DNA from: an uncultured Bacilli bacterium | GTDB taxonomy: Bacteria; Bacillota_I; Bacilli_A; RFN20; CAG-449 | Length of the DNA: 62,812 nucleotides | Direction: 5' to 3' | NCBI GenBank assembly: GCA_944332075.1 | Contig: CALVJL010000008.1 | Span: forward strand, 1-62,812 | Shown here: positions 18,311 through 27,972 of the stretch, piece by piece | How positions within the stretch are numbered: position 1 is the stretch's first letter | Layout of the letters: every line of letters begins with the position of its first letter | Translations under genes and position numbers: made by a program | Notes under the pieces: model-generated | Told to the model about the DNA's origin: nothing | The model's input: only the letters and a program-made list of their open reading frames with translations | The model's database searches: none

Positions 18311-18667
18311 CTAGAATTGTAATCCGGCTTCACGGGCAGCGTCTGCTAATGCAGCAACTCTTCCGTGATAGACATAACCGGAACGATCGAAGACGATCTT
18401 GCTGATATGAAGTTCTAATGCTGCTTTAGCGATAGCTTCGCCAACTTTCTTAGCAGCTTCGATGTTTCCGCCATTAGCGAGTTTAAGTTGAACGCTAGAA
18501 GCAGAGCAGAGTGTCACGCCCTTAACATCATCGATGAGTTGAGCGTGAATGTGCTTATTTGAACGGAAAACGCTCAAACGTGGGCAATCAGCAGTACCAG
18601 AGATCTTATTTCTCACTCTTAAGTGACGTCTGATACGACTTACATTTTTAGATTCCTTATTTATCAT
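18311..18667 (-). CDS. rplR: 50S ribosomal protein L18
   Basis: L18 binds 5S rRNA in the central protuberance. 118 residues, with the core segment [18 protein letters not shown] and the C-terminal [24 protein letters not shown]. It lies between rplF and rpsE in spc order. Confidence 0.97.
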   Translation of the reverse strand: MINKESKNVSRIRRHLRVRNKISGTADCPRLSVFRSNKHIHAQLIDDVKGVTLCSASSVQLKLANGGNIEAAKKVGEAIAKAALELHISKIVFDRSGYVYHGRVAALADAAREAGLQF

Positions 18668-18698
18668 AATTCATATTCTCCTTATTTGAGCAATCTCA

Positions 18699-19265
18699 TT
18701 ACTTCTTACCAGCGCGTTTACCTTCCTTACGGATGATAACTTCGTTCTCGTATTTGATACCTTTACCTAAGTATGGTTCAGGTTTACGGTATCCTCTGAT
18801 TTGAGCAGAGATTTCACCGACAACTTGCTTATCTGCGCCGGAGACCTCAATAGCCTGGATTTTTGAATTACCGACTGATTGCTCAACGACCTTGAAGGAA
18901 ATTCCTTCAGGAGCAGGGACGGTAATTTCATGAGAATAACCTAAGTTAAGAACTAAGGTAGTTCCTCTTAAAGCAGCACGATAACCGATACCGTTGATTA
19001 ATAATTTCTTTGTGAAACCTTTTTCAACACCTTCGATCATATTGTGGAGAATTGCTCTCGTAGTGCCATGTAAAGCCTTCATTTGAATCGAATTATCAGG
19101 ACGGATAACAGTTAAGTGTCCATCGGCTAATTCATACTTCATAGCTTTGTTAAACGGATGAGATAATTCACCCTTAGGACCTTTGACGGTCACAACGCCA
19201 TCATCAGCGAAATTGATGGTGACATTGGCAGGAACTGAGATAACTTTTTTACCAATTCTTGACAT
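18699..19265 (-). CDS. rplF: 50S ribosomal protein L6
   Basis: L6 sits near the GTPase-associated region. The 188-residue protein starts MSRIGKKVISVPANV. It has the C-terminal signature PEPYLGKGIKYENEVIIRKEGK followed by a short basic tail. Confidence 0.97.
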   Translation of the reverse strand: MSRIGKKVISVPANVTINFADDGVVTVKGPKGELSHPFNKAMKYELADGHLTVIRPDNSIQMKALHGTTRAILHNMIEGVEKGFTKKLLINGIGYRAALRGTTLVLNLGYSHEITVPAPEGISFKVVEQSVGNSKIQAIEVSGADKQVVGEISAQIRGYRKPEPYLGKGIKYENEVIIRKEGKRAGKK

Positions 19266-19281
19266 CGTTTTCTCCTCCTAA

Positions 19282-19674
19282 TTACCAGACATAAGCGATG
19301 ACTTCGCCGCCTAAGTTAGCTTTTCTTGCTTCCTTATCGGTAAGAATACCATTGCTTGTCGAGATGAGAGCGATACCTAAGCCATTGTTGACTCTTGGTA
19401 AATCTTCAGCTCTCGCATGAACTCTTAAACTAGGTTTAGAAATTCTCTTTAAGCCGTTGATGACGTGTTCGCCATTAGCAGCATATTTTAAAGTGATAGT
19501 TAAGGTTTTCTTGCTTTCGCCTTCGATAGCGAAATCAGTGATAAAACCTTCTTTTTTCAAAACTTCTGCGATGTGTGCCTTGACAGTAGAAGAAGGCATT
19601 TCAACAGTTGAAGCTTTGACCGCATTAGCATTGCGGATTCTAGTAAGCATATCTGCAATTGGATCTGTAAGCAT
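19282..19674 (-). CDS. rpsH: 30S ribosomal protein S8
   Basis: S8 nucleates the central domain of 16S rRNA and represses the spc operon in E. coli. It has 130 residues, beginning [17 protein letters not shown] and ending with the family signature [20 protein letters not shown]. Confidence 0.97.
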   Translation of the reverse strand: MLTDPIADMLTRIRNANAVKASTVEMPSSTVKAHIAEVLKKEGFITDFAIEGESKKTLTITLKYAANGEHVINGLKRISKPSLRVHARAEDLPRVNNGLGIALISTSNGILTDKEARKANLGGEVIAYVW

Positions 19675-19695
19675 TGTTCTTCCTCCTTCTTTCTA

Positions 19696-19881
19696 TTACC
19701 AAGATGATTTCTTCATTCCTGGAATTTCGCCTTTGTAAGCTAATTCTCTAAGGCAGATACGGCAGATGCCGAACTTAGAGATAACTGAATGAGGACGACC
19801 ACAGCGTGAGCATCTTGTATATTCTCTGACCTTGAATTTTTGAGGACGAGCTTGTTTAACTTTCATACTTGTTTTAGCCAT
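19696..19881 (-). CDS. rpsN: 30S ribosomal protein S14, type Z
   Basis: The short, zinc-binding form of S14, 61 residues. Zinc ligands are C24, C27, C40 and C43 (CSRC and CRIC). This variant is typical of Gram-positive bacteria and mycoplasmas. It lies between rplE and rpsH. Confidence 0.97.
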   Translation of the reverse strand: MAKTSMKVKQARPQKFKVREYTRCSRCGRPHSVISKFGICRICLRELAYKGEIPGMKKSSW

Positions 19882-19893
19882 GATTTATCCTCC

Positions 19894-20448
19894 TTATTTA
19901 GCAAAAGGCATGCCGAGTAAATCGAGAAGAGTGAATGCTTCTTCATCAGTATTTGCGGTTGTGACCATAACAATGTCCATGCCTCTTAATTTTCCGATTT
20001 TATCGTAATCGATTTCAGGGAAAATGATTTGTTCTTTAACACCTAAAGTGTAGTTGCCTCTTCCATCAAAGGCATTGCGGGAAACACCGCGGAAGTCTCT
20101 GACACGTGGAAGAGTGATAGTGACTAACTTATCGAGGAATTCATACATTCTGTTTCCTCTTAAAGTGACCTTGCAGCCGATTGCTTGATTAGCTCTTAAC
20201 TTGAATGAAGCAATTGACTTTTTAGATTTAGTAACTAATGGTTTTTGACCAGAAATTACAGTTAAATCATTAACAGCGTCTTCGAGTAACTTTGAATTTT
20301 GAGTTGCATCACCGACACCGATGTTGATAACGATTTTTTCAAGGTGAGGAACTTGCATCACGCTTGAATAATTATATTTTGCCATTAATTGCGGCATAAT
20401 CTCGCTAAGATATTTTTCTTTTAAGCGAGCGACATATTTTTCTGCCAT
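19894..20448 (-). CDS. rplE: 50S ribosomal protein L5
   Basis: L5 binds 5S rRNA and contacts the P-site tRNA. The 184-residue protein has the segments [16 protein letters not shown] and [20 protein letters not shown]. It follows rplX in spc order. Confidence 0.97.
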   Translation of the reverse strand: MAEKYVARLKEKYLSEIMPQLMAKYNYSSVMQVPHLEKIVINIGVGDATQNSKLLEDAVNDLTVISGQKPLVTKSKKSIASFKLRANQAIGCKVTLRGNRMYEFLDKLVTITLPRVRDFRGVSRNAFDGRGNYTLGVKEQIIFPEIDYDKIGKLRGMDIVMVTTANTDEEAFTLLDLLGMPFAK

Positions 20449-20459
20449 GCGTTCCCTCC

Positions 20460-20768
20460 TTAATCAATTTGAGTATTGCTAACTTTGCTGTAACGAACTT
20501 TCTTGCCGTCGACAACTTTATAGCCAACTCTTGAAGCTTTCTTTGCTTTTGCGTCGTAGTATGCTACATTGCTAACATCAATTGGAGCATAGATATCAAC
20601 GATTTGTCCTTCCGGATTATTTTGTCTAGGTTTTTGATGCTTCTTGCGAAGATTGACACCTTCGACAACTACTTTATGTAATTTAGGAAATGCTTTTTGA
20701 ACAGTTCCGACTTTATCCTTATCAGCACCAGCGATAACGATAACAGTATCACCTTTTTTAATTCTCAT
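20460..20768 (-). CDS. rplX: 50S ribosomal protein L24
   Basis: An assembly initiator for the large subunit with a KOW motif near the start ([23 protein letters not shown] pattern). 102 residues, located between rplN and rplE. Confidence 0.97.
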   Translation of the reverse strand: MRIKKGDTVIVIAGADKDKVGTVQKAFPKLHKVVVEGVNLRKKHQKPRQNNPEGQIVDIYAPIDVSNVAYYDAKAKKASRVGYKVVDGKKVRYSKVSNTQID

Positions 20769-20780
20769 AGCCTTTCCTCC

Positions 20781-21155
20781 TTATAATACTTCCGGTGCAA
20801 GAGAGATAATCTTCATAAATTTATCTCCTTGATCACGGAGTTCACGAGCGACCGGTCCAAAGACACGGGTTCCGCGTGGTGAACCATCATCATTGATTAA
20901 GACAACAGCATTATCATCGAATCTGATGAAGGAACCATTGCTTCTTTCAATACCTTTTTTAGTTCTGACGATGACGCATTTAACAACATCGCCTTTTTTA
21001 ACTTTCGCATTCGGGATAGCTGCTTTGACTGAGCATAAGACAACATCACCGATTGTGGAAGATCTTCTCTTCGAACCACCATAGAGACGGAAGATACGAA
21101 CAGATTTTGCCCCTGAGTTGTCAGCGACAACCATATTTGTTTCAGTTTGAACCAT
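20781..21155 (-). CDS. rplN: 50S ribosomal protein L14
   Basis: L14 forms an intersubunit bridge and binds the ribosome silencing factor. 124 residues, starting [17 protein letters not shown] and containing [19 protein letters not shown]. First gene of the spc segment after rpsQ. Confidence 0.97.
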   Translation of the reverse strand: MVQTETNMVVADNSGAKSVRIFRLYGGSKRRSSTIGDVVLCSVKAAIPNAKVKKGDVVKCVIVRTKKGIERSNGSFIRFDDNAVVLINDDGSPRGTRVFGPVARELRDQGDKFMKIISLAPEVL

Positions 21156-21175
21156 AATGATGTATCTCCTTTCTC

Positions 21176-21442
21176 TTATTTATTAATATCTTCAGCTTTT
21201 GTGACGACTCTGACGAGACGGAAACGCTTTGTGGCTGATAAAGGTCTTGTTTCAGCAATCTCGACGATATCGCCTTCGTGAGCGATATTCTCTTCGTCAT
21301 GAGCTTTATATTTCTTAATGTAGTTAACGTGCTTACCGTATTTAGCGTGTTTCTTCTGGGTTTCAACTAAGACAGTAATTGTCTTATCCATCTTGTCAGA
21401 AGTTACGACACCTTGTACGGATCTTCTAATATTTCTTTCCAT
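21176..21442 (-). CDS. rpsQ: 30S ribosomal protein S17
   Basis: A primary 16S-binding OB-fold protein. 88 residues. It has the pattern [16 protein letters not shown] and a central [20 protein letters not shown]. Last gene of the S10 segment. Confidence 0.97.
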   Translation of the reverse strand: MERNIRRSVQGVVTSDKMDKTITVLVETQKKHAKYGKHVNYIKKYKAHDEENIAHEGDIVEIAETRPLSATKRFRLVRVVTKAEDINK

Positions 21443-21453
21443 ATTTAGTCTCC

Positions 21454-21651
21454 TTAGTTGATACCGAGTTCACGTTCTTTAAGGACGGTATAGCAGCGAG
21501 CAATCGTCTTGCGAACTTCAGTGATTTTCTTGCCATTGTCTAATTGACCGGCAGCTTGTTGGAAGCGAAGAGTCAATAATTCTTGTTTGAGTTCATAAAT
21601 TTTAGATTGGAGTTCTGCATCTTTAAGAGCTCTGATGTCTTGTAATTTCAT
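21454..21651 (-). CDS. rpmC: 50S ribosomal protein L29
   Basis: A two-helix protein at the exit tunnel that helps dock SRP and trigger factor. 65 residues, with [20 protein letters not shown] as the family core. It lies between rplP and rpsQ. Confidence 0.97.
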   Translation of the reverse strand: MKLQDIRALKDAELQSKIYELKQELLTLRFQQAAGQLDNGKKITEVRKTIARCYTVLKERELGIN

Positions 21652-21656
21652 TTTTA

Positions 21657-22067
21657 CTACTCTCCTTTCTTCACAATTTTTGTGTGAATAGGTAACTTAT
21701 ATGCTGCTAAACGGAGAGCTTCACGAGCGATATCTTCGCTAACTCCACCGATTTCGAACATAACGCGGCCTGCTTTCACAACAGCAACCCACTGATCTGG
21801 TGAACCTTTACCAGAACCCATACGAACCTGGGCAGGTTTTTTAGTTTTGGATAAGTGTGGGAAGATTTTGATCCAAACTTGTCCTTGACGGTTTGTATAT
21901 CTTGATAAAACGATACGAGCTGCTTCGATTTGACGAGCAGTGATGTAGTCGCCTTCAAGTGCTTGAAGACCGAATTCACCGAAGTCGACGGTTGTTCCGC
22001 CCTTGGATTTTCCTTCATAGCTCAAGCCATGAGGTCTTCTATATTTAACTCTTTTTGGTTGTAACAT
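21657..22067 (-). CDS. rplP: 50S ribosomal protein L16
   Basis: L16 organises the peptidyl-transferase region. 136 residues, with [20 protein letters not shown] at the start and the signature [19 protein letters not shown]. Confidence 0.97.
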   Translation of the reverse strand: MLQPKRVKYRRPHGLSYEGKSKGGTTVDFGEFGLQALEGDYITARQIEAARIVLSRYTNRQGQVWIKIFPHLSKTKKPAQVRMGSGKGSPDQWVAVVKAGRVMFEIGGVSEDIAREALRLAAYKLPIHTKIVKKGE

Positions 22068-22072
22068 ATAGA

Positions 22073-22747
22073 TTATTCTCCTTTCTTGCCTTCAGTTTTT
22101 TCTTCGGCTTTTTTCTTAAGATCGACTTTACCTTTAGAAATCCAGACTTTGCAGCCTAATTTACCATAGGTAGTCTTTGCTTCAGCGATTGCGTAATCGA
22201 CATCTTGACGTAAGGTGTGAAGTGAGACAACGCCTTCCTTGTAACCTTCGCTACGAGCGATATCAGCACCGCCTAAACGACCGCTGATCATAGTCTTGCA
22301 GCCAACAGCGCCAGCTTTTAAGACTTTTCTAATGGCCATCTTTTGAACACTTCTGAAGGAAGCGCGTTCCTCGAGTTGTTTAGCCATATCTTGAGCAACG
22401 ATTGATGCATCGAGGTCAGGTTGTTTGACTTCGACAACACTCAATTTGATGTTCTTATTCTTTAATTCTTTGCAAACGAGTTTTTTGAGATCATTGATTC
22501 TCTTAGCTTCTTGTCCTAAAACCATACCTGGACGAGCTGTGAAAATCGAGACATTGACAAAATCCTTAACTCTGTCGATTTCGATATGTGAAACTAAGCA
22601 ATCTTTTAACTCTTTTGTAAGAAGTCTTCTGATTTTGACATCTTCTGCTAAGAAGGAAGCAAAATCTTTGTTATTAGCATACCATCTGGAATTCCAGTCG
22701 CGGCTAATGCCGATTCTTAATCCTACTGGATTAACTTTTTGACCCAT
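22073..22747 (-). CDS. rpsC: 30S ribosomal protein S3
   Basis: S3 lines the mRNA entry channel and has helicase activity with S4 and S5. 224 residues; [20 protein letters not shown] at the start, then a KH domain, and the C-terminal segment [17 protein letters not shown]. The tail is Lys/Glu-rich. Confidence 0.97.
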   Translation of the reverse strand: MGQKVNPVGLRIGISRDWNSRWYANNKDFASFLAEDVKIRRLLTKELKDCLVSHIEIDRVKDFVNVSIFTARPGMVLGQEAKRINDLKKLVCKELKNKNIKLSVVEVKQPDLDASIVAQDMAKQLEERASFRSVQKMAIRKVLKAGAVGCKTMISGRLGGADIARSEGYKEGVVSLHTLRQDVDYAIAEAKTTYGKLGCKVWISKGKVDLKKKAEEKTEGKKGE

Positions 22748-22760
22748 TGATTTTTACCTC

Positions 22761-23093
22761 CTATCTTTCTTTAACCACACAAGTGATGTGGCATGTTCTT
22801 TTTAAAATTGATGATGCAGAACCTTTAGCTCTTGGAAGATATCTCTTAAGACGTGGACCGTCACCAGCAAATATCTCAGCGATGTAAAGTTTGTTTTCTG
22901 CCATCTTGTTATTATTAACTGCATTGGCAGCAGCTGATTTAATTAATTTAGAAACCTCAGTGACACCGGAACGATTGGTGTTAGCAAGAATTCCGAGAGC
23001 GACTGCGACATCTTTGCCTCTGACTAAATCAAGGACGAGGCGAACTTTTCTAGGAGTGATTCTAACTCCGGTAACTTTTGCAATTGCTTCCAT
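22761..23093 (-). CDS. rplV: 50S ribosomal protein L22
   Basis: L22 reaches into the exit tunnel with a long hairpin. 110 residues, with RITPRKVRLVLDLVRGK and the hairpin segment GPRLKRYLPRAKGSAS. Its order rpsS-rplV-rpsC is conserved. Confidence 0.97.
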   Translation of the reverse strand: MEAIAKVTGVRITPRKVRLVLDLVRGKDVAVALGILANTNRSGVTEVSKLIKSAAANAVNNNKMAENKLYIAEIFAGDGPRLKRYLPRAKGSASSILKRTCHITCVVKER

Positions 23094-23108
23094 TGTTCTT
23101 CTCTCCTA

Positions 23109-23411
23109 TTATTTCTTAGCAGCTGCAGCAGCTGCGGCTTTATCTTCCGCGGTATGTCCAGTGTGACCTTTGAAGGTTCTTGTTGGAGCAAACTCGCCTA
23201 ATTTATGACCGACCATATCTTGTGTGACATAGACAGTGATGAATTCGTGACCATTGTAGACAGCAAAGGAGTGTTCCACAAATGATGGGAAGATAGTTGA
23301 TCTTCTTGACCAAGTCTTAATGACTTCATGTTTATTTGACGCATTCAATGCTTCAACTTTCTTAAGTAAGTGAGCATCAACGAATGGTCCTTTTTTAATA
23401 CTACGTGGCAT
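23109..23411 (-). CDS. rpsS: 30S ribosomal protein S19
   Basis: S19 is in the head and forms a complex with S13. 100 residues, beginning [18 protein letters not shown] with [16 protein letters not shown] later. The C-terminus is unusually alanine-rich. Confidence 0.97.
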   Translation of the reverse strand: MPRSIKKGPFVDAHLLKKVEALNASNKHEVIKTWSRRSTIFPSFVEHSFAVYNGHEFITVYVTQDMVGHKLGEFAPTRTFKGHTGHTAEDKAAAAAAAKK

Positions 23412-23428
23412 TACTTTTTCTCCTTTCC

Positions 23429-24262
23429 TTACTTACCGTTACGTCTTCTGACGATTAACTTATTGCTGGCTTTCTTAGTGTTTCTAGTCTTGACACCGAG
23501 AGCACGTTTACCCCAAGGAGTTCTAGGTGCATCACGGCCAACTGGACACTTACCTTCACCACCACCGTGTGGGTGATCGTTAGGGTTCATAGCAGAACCA
23601 CGGACAGTTGGGCGAACGCCGTACCATCTGCTCTTACCAGCTTTACCGAAGTTGACTAAGTTCCAATCTTCATTACCGACAACACCGATTGTTGCACGGC
23701 AAGTAGATAAGACTTTTCTAACTTCACCGGAAGCTAAACGGAGAATAGTGTATTTTCCTTCTTTACCAAGGACTTGAGCTGAAGCACCAGCAGCACGGCA
23801 CATTTGTCCGCCTTTCTTTGGTGTTAACTCAACGTTATGGACTAAAGTACCTTCAGGAATGTTCTGAAGTTCCATCGCATTACCGACTTTGATATCGCAA
23901 GCGACACCAGAGACGATTTTATCTCCGACCTTAAGGCCTTGAGGTGCGATGATATATCTCTTTTCACCATCAACGTAGTGAACTAAGCAGATATTTGCAT
24001 TTCTGTTTGGATCGTATTCAACGGTAGCGATCTTTCCGATGATATCATCTTTATTTCTCTTGAAATCGATGATTCTGTATTTTCTCTTATGACCGCCTCC
24101 GATGTGACGAGTAGTGATGCAACCCATATTGTTGCGTCCGCCACTCTTCTTTAACGAAACTAATAAACTTTTCTCAGGAGTCGATGTAGTAATTTCACTG
24201 AAAGTGGAATTGGTCATATGGCGACGGCTAGGTGTCGTCGGCTTATATGTTCTAATTGACAT
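23429..24262 (-). CDS. rplB: 50S ribosomal protein L2
   Basis: L2 is essential for subunit association and peptidyl transfer. 277 residues; the C-terminal hallmark [20 protein letters not shown], with its catalytically implicated histidine, is intact. It lies after rplW. Confidence 0.97.
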   Translation of the reverse strand: MSIRTYKPTTPSRRHMTNSTFSEITTSTPEKSLLVSLKKSGGRNNMGCITTRHIGGGHKRKYRIIDFKRNKDDIIGKIATVEYDPNRNANICLVHYVDGEKRYIIAPQGLKVGDKIVSGVACDIKVGNAMELQNIPEGTLVHNVELTPKKGGQMCRAAGASAQVLGKEGKYTILRLASGEVRKVLSTCRATIGVVGNEDWNLVNFGKAGKSRWYGVRPTVRGSAMNPNDHPHGGGEGKCPVGRDAPRTPWGKRALGVKTRNTKKASNKLIVRRRNGK

Positions 24263-24299
24263 TTTTGCTTTCTCCTATATTTAATTAATAACTATCTGC

Positions 24300-24659
24300 T
24301 TATTCGTTAGCAGCAGCTTGTTGAGCTAAGACATCTAACTTTTCATCAGGTGATAAGGTGATGACTGCTTTCTTATAACCTGCGACTTTGCCGGTATAAC
24401 GACCGACTCTCTTATCTTTAGCTCTGACGTTGACGGTATTAACACCGACAACTTTGACATTGAAGATGGATTCAAAGGCATCTTTGATTTCATCTTTGCT
24501 TGCAGTCTTTAAGACTTTGACAGTGACTTTGTTTTCACTTTGTTGAAGATGCATCGTTTTCTCAGTAACAACTGGAGCGATGATGACATCTAATGCTTTG
24601 AGTGTAGGAGCAGAGAATTTTCTTTCTTCTTGAACTGCTACTTCTTTTTTCTTAGCCAT
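24300..24659 (-). CDS. rplW: 50S ribosomal protein L23
   Basis: L23 lies at the exit tunnel and binds trigger factor and SRP. 119 residues with an N-terminal charged extension of about 20 residues, then the domain start ALDVIIAPVVTEKTMHL. Its start overlaps the rplD stop by one base. Confidence 0.96.
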   Translation of the reverse strand: MAKKKEVAVQEERKFSAPTLKALDVIIAPVVTEKTMHLQQSENKVTVKVLKTASKDEIKDAFESIFNVKVVGVNTVNVRAKDKRVGRYTGKVAGYKKAVITLSPDEKLDVLAQQAAANE

Positions 24660-25294
24660 TATTTTAATCCTCCTTCAACTGCTTTAACTGAGTCGACGGT
24701 GAATACTAATTTCTCAGCATTCAATAAATCGTAGACTGAGACGTTATTTGACATAACAACCTTAACTGTAGGAATGTTACGTGCTGATCTGACGAAAGCT
24801 TCATTCTCTTTGTTAAGAACGATAAGAGTTTTAACGCCTTCGAGATTTAAGCTCTTCAAGACTGAAGCGAATTCTTTAGTCTTGGTTGTGTTGAATTCAT
24901 TAACAACGATAACGTTCTTGGATTCAACTTTATCACTTAATGCTGACTTTAAAGCCAAAGCATGTGATTTCTTATTCATTGATAATTTGTAGTTTTGTCT
25001 ACCATCTGGTCCAAAGACGGTTCCGCCGCCAACCCAGATAGGCGAACGTGATGAACCAGCTCTTGCTCTTCCGGTTCCTTTTTGACGCCATGGTTTCTTA
25101 CCACCACCAGAGACCTCAGATCTAACTTTGGTTTTGGCAGTAGCTTGTCTCATGTTAGCTTGATAGACTTGGACGGCATCAAACATAACTTGTGCATGTG
25201 ATTCAACACCGAAGACATCGCCATTTAAAGTGATTTTCTTTTCTTGTTCAGCACCAGTCTGATCAAAAACTTTCATGCTAATTCTTTTTGCCAT
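24659..25294 (-). CDS. rplD: 50S ribosomal protein L4
   Basis: L4 reaches into the exit tunnel and, in E. coli, represses the S10 operon. About 211 residues. The family core KPWRQKGTGRARAGSSRSPI is present. The start was set at the ATG at 25294 because AAAGGAGA precedes it by 6 bases; the longer frame starts only with a TTG at 25312. Confidence 0.96.
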   Translation of the reverse strand: MAKRISMKVFDQTGAEQEKKITLNGDVFGVESHAQVMFDAVQVYQANMRQATAKTKVRSEVSGGGKKPWRQKGTGRARAGSSRSPIWVGGGTVFGPDGRQNYKLSMNKKSHALALKSALSDKVESKNVIVVNEFNTTKTKEFASVLKSLNLEGVKTLIVLNKENEAFVRSARNIPTVKVVMSNNVSVYDLLNAEKLVFTVDSVKAVEGGLK

Positions 25295-25315
25295 ATTCTT
25301 TCTCCTTTCCAAGTA

Positions 25316-25999
25316 CTATTCAGCTTTAGGAGCGCTGTAGTCTACTAACTCTTTAACTTCAGGTTTAACTTCGTAACCCTTTGCAGCAGTCTTGAGAACA
25401 ACGATTGATTTCTTTGGTCCTGGGACAGCACCTTTAACTAAAATTGCATTTAATTCAGGTTTGACTGCGACGACAGTTAAATTTTGAATTGTAACTCTTT
25501 CGTTACCTTCGTGACCAGCTGACTTCTTACCTGGGTGAACTCTGTTGTTAGTTCTACCATTAGTAGCGAAGGAACCTGATCCTCTGTGGTAACCAGATCC
25601 GTGACCCTTAGGTCCGATATGATAACCATATCTTTGAATTGCACCTAAGAAACCGCGGCCTTTGCTTGTTCCGATAACATCAACGACGTCACCAGCTTTG
25701 AAGATGTCGAGTTTGATTTCATCACCGACAGCATAAGTAGCTTCATCGTTGACTAATTCTTTAAGGACATACTTAGGTGAGCATTGAGCTGCTTTGAATT
25801 GGCCTAACTCAACCTTTGTACATCTCTTTTCTTTCTTGTCTTCATATCCGACCTTGACAGCATTGTAGCCATCTTTTTCTTCAGTTTTAACTTGAAGGAC
25901 GGTGTTAGGTAAGACTTCGATGACGGTGACAGGATACATTGTGCCATCTTGAGCGAAGACTTGAGTCATACCCATTTTTCTTCCGACGATTGATTTCAT
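25316..25999 (-). CDS. rplC: 50S ribosomal protein L3
   Basis: L3 starts large-subunit assembly and reaches the peptidyl-transferase centre. 227 residues, beginning MKSIVGRKMGMTQVFAQDG; the loop segment GHGSGYHRGSGSFATNGRT is present. Second gene of the operon. Confidence 0.97.
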   Translation of the reverse strand: MKSIVGRKMGMTQVFAQDGTMYPVTVIEVLPNTVLQVKTEEKDGYNAVKVGYEDKKEKRCTKVELGQFKAAQCSPKYVLKELVNDEATYAVGDEIKLDIFKAGDVVDVIGTSKGRGFLGAIQRYGYHIGPKGHGSGYHRGSGSFATNGRTNNRVHPGKKSAGHEGNERVTIQNLTVVAVKPELNAILVKGAVPGPKKSIVVLKTAAKGYEVKPEVKELVDYSAPKAE

Positions 26000-26018
26000 G
26001 TGTATCTTGCTCCTTTCA

Positions 26019-26327
26019 TTAAATCTTGAGATCGATATTCACTCCGCTAGGTAAATCGAGGTGTGAAAGAATATCGATTGTTTGTTTGTTTGGATTAATA
26101 ATTTCGATTAATCTCTTGTGTGTTCTAATTTCGAATTGCTCACGAGCGTCTTTATATTTGTGAACAGCTCTTAAGATCGTATAGACTTGTTTCTCTGTTG
26201 GAAGAGGGATAGGTCCTACGACTGACGCTCCAGAATTCTTCGCTGCTGCGATAATCTTCTCAACTGAAACGTCGAGGATGCGATAATCATAGGCTTTTAA
26301 GCGAATTCTGATTTTTTTACTTGCCAT
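26019..26327 (-). CDS. rpsJ: 30S ribosomal protein S10
   Basis: S10 is a head protein and also serves as NusE in antitermination. 102 residues, with [19 protein letters not shown] and the signature [18 protein letters not shown]. It is the first gene of the long ribosomal operon, preceded by a leader of about 135 nt and a good promoter. Confidence 0.97.
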   Translation of the reverse strand: MASKKIRIRLKAYDYRILDVSVEKIIAAAKNSGASVVGPIPLPTEKQVYTILRAVHKYKDAREQFEIRTHKRLIEIINPNKQTIDILSHLDLPSGVNIDLKI

Positions 26328-26467
26328 GTTGTTTCCTCCTGTCTAAATCTGGCTAGACTTTTCCACTCCATGTAAGTGACCTACTTTCCTTGTCTCGTGA
26401 CAACGGACAACGGCGTTTAGCAATCTTACACTTCAATGTGGTGACAAAAAAATCGTCAACCTTCGTA
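26328..26467 (-). promoter_or_regulatory. S10-operon 5' leader
   Basis: The transcript from the promoter at 26468-26496 would have about 135 nt before rpsJ. Hairpins visible in it include TTGTC-ACGA-GACAA and GTCTA-loop-TAGAC (26341-26358). Such a long structured leader fits regulation by a ribosomal protein (L4 in E. coli), but no known leader family was recognised. Confidence 0.45.
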
Positions 26468-26496
26468 ACTATACCCTATTAGACACTTTAATGCAA
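26468..26496 (-). promoter_or_regulatory. Sigma-A promoter of the S10 operon
   Basis: TTGCAT (-35) and TATAGT (-10) are separated by 17 bases on the minus strand, upstream of rpsJ. This is the only strong promoter seen for the roughly 14-kb operon. Confidence 0.75.
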
Positions 26497-26740
26497 CTAC
26501 TTTTTTTAAAAAATATTTTTTTCTTCGGTAATAATATTATTAAACACGCGCATACGCGTATAAATGACAACGGCTATCCGCGTTTCATAAGCTATTTTTT
26601 TCTTTCTCACTTTTTTCTAAGTTTTTAAAAATTTTAGAAGTAAAGTAAAAAAAATAACCGAGAAATTCAAAAAAGAAGAAGCATTAACAATTAAATAATT
26701 GCAAGATGCGACAAAAACTTTAAAATAAAGAAGAGAAACG
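26497..26740. other. Divergent intergenic region
   Basis: This AT-rich gap lies between the S10 promoter (minus strand) and the NusG-II gene (plus strand). ACGCGCATACGCGT at 26556-26569 region forms a 5-bp inverted repeat. TGACAACGG occurs at 26565-26573 and again in the S10 leader at 26398-26406. A possible plus-strand promoter is TTGCAA (26699-26704), 16 bases, TAAAAT (26721-26726), but it would leave almost no leader before the ATG at 26741. No gene or RNA was recognised. Confidence 0.35.
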
Positions 26741-27226
26741 ATGGAAAAAGCCAAAAGAGAAGTACATTTTAGCCTCAAATGGGGCAAATTAGATATTATT
26801 GTGACCTTGCTGACATTGCTCATCGGCATTTTTTTGTCAGTTTTTGTCTTTTTTATGCCAGTTGAAGAGGGATCCTTAGTATCTGTTTACTATAACGGCG
26901 ATGAACTTATCAGTTTACCTCTCCGCGATGAAAGCGTTAATGATCCTCGTTATATCATTCTCTTCAAAGGCGAAATCACCTCAGAATATGATGATGAGTA
27001 TAAAACCGAATATAAATTTGCCGACTGCTCTTTATTGATTGAAGATTTAATAATTGAAATCGATAACGGAGGCATCACTATTGTCAAAGAAACTTCACCT
27101 AACCACATCTGCTCAGCTCAAGGAACAATTTCTCGGCCAAATATCCCTTTAACCTGCGCACCTAACTATGTGATGGTGATAATCCATTCCGCTGCTATAA
27201 GCGACAATCCGGAGATACCTGTATGA
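26741..27226 (+). CDS. NusG domain II-containing membrane-anchored protein
   Basis: A 161-residue protein with one N-terminal membrane anchor (about 17-40) and an extracytosolic domain of the NusG_II family (PF07009-like). The family hallmark is seen as NHICSAQGTISRPNIPLTCAPN with C124 and C139, followed by a YVMVII strand. Its function is unknown; in other Firmicutes such genes cluster with Gx-type membrane proteins and ApbE flavin transferases of extracytosolic redox systems. It overlaps the next gene by 4 bases (ATGA). No ApbE gene lies within the window. Confidence 0.85.
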   Translation: MEKAKREVHFSLKWGKLDIIVTLLTLLIGIFLSVFVFFMPVEEGSLVSVYYNGDELISLPLRDESVNDPRYIILFKGEITSEYDDEYKTEYKFADCSLLIEDLIIEIDNGGITIVKETSPNHICSAQGTISRPNIPLTCAPNYVMVIIHSAAISDNPEIPV

Positions 27227-27762
27227 AATCATCAAGTATTAAAAGATTGGCCACCCTCGCGATGTTCCTCGCTTTAGCTGTATTGCTTAATTACGCAGAA
27301 AATCTCTTACCGATGATTGTTCCGGTACCAGGTGTAAAGCTCGGTTTAGCTAATACGATGAATTTAATAATTCTTTATTATTATGGTAGAAGAGATTATT
27401 TTGCTATTGGGTTATTAAGAGTCTTATTGATGGCGGTAATGTTTACCGGCGTTGTTTCATACGCTTTCTTTTTATCATTAACAGGCTTCTTATTATCATC
27501 GTTAGTTGTTATCGGTTTAAGCTATATCAAAAAATTATCAATCTTCTCGCTTAGCGTCGCCTCGGCTATTTTCCACGGCATTGGGCAAATTTGCTGCGCG
27601 ATTCTTCTATATTGGACTAATGATGGAAGCTCAATTTACTTATTCACCTATTTACCAATTTTAATCGTTTCCGGAGCAATAACCGGCGTTTTAATCGCTT
27701 ATCTATCGTATTTGATAATCACCCGCTTAAATAAAACATCATTATTCCGCGATATTAATTAA
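27223..27762 (+). CDS. Gx transporter family / Hpre_diP_synt_I protein
   Basis: A 179-residue integral membrane protein with about five hydrophobic segments. It has the family-typical KLGLANTMNLIILYYYG near residue 40 and a fold like an ECF S component. It was named after heptaprenyl diphosphate synthase component I, but an S-component-like transporter is more likely. It is translationally coupled to the NusG-II gene. With the ECF module elsewhere in the window it could supply a flavin or quinone precursor; that link is inference. Confidence 0.8.
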   Translation: MKSSSIKRLATLAMFLALAVLLNYAENLLPMIVPVPGVKLGLANTMNLIILYYYGRRDYFAIGLLRVLLMAVMFTGVVSYAFFLSLTGFLLSSLVVIGLSYIKKLSIFSLSVASAIFHGIGQICCAILLYWTNDGSSIYLFTYLPILIVSGAITGVLIAYLSYLIITRLNKTSLFRDIN

Positions 27763-27894
27763 ATTTATAATCATCAATTTAAATTATTTTAAAGAATGTT
27801 CTCATATTACTTCTTTATTCTTAACAAGCGAACCGATGAAACAAAATTATGAGATGTAATTTTTACATTAAGAAATCAACATACAATTAAATTC

Positions 27895-27930
27895 AAAAGC
27901 CAAGAAAGCATGACACTTCCTTGGCTTTTT
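27895..27930. terminator. Bidirectional terminator
   Basis: AAAAGCCAAG and CTTGGCTTTT form a 10-bp stem with a T-run on either strand. It serves the convergent Gx gene (plus) and the tRNA-modification operon (minus). Confidence 0.85.
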
Positions 27931-27972
27931 GTTAATAAACATTTATAATACTCGCTAAAAAATAGATTCTGT

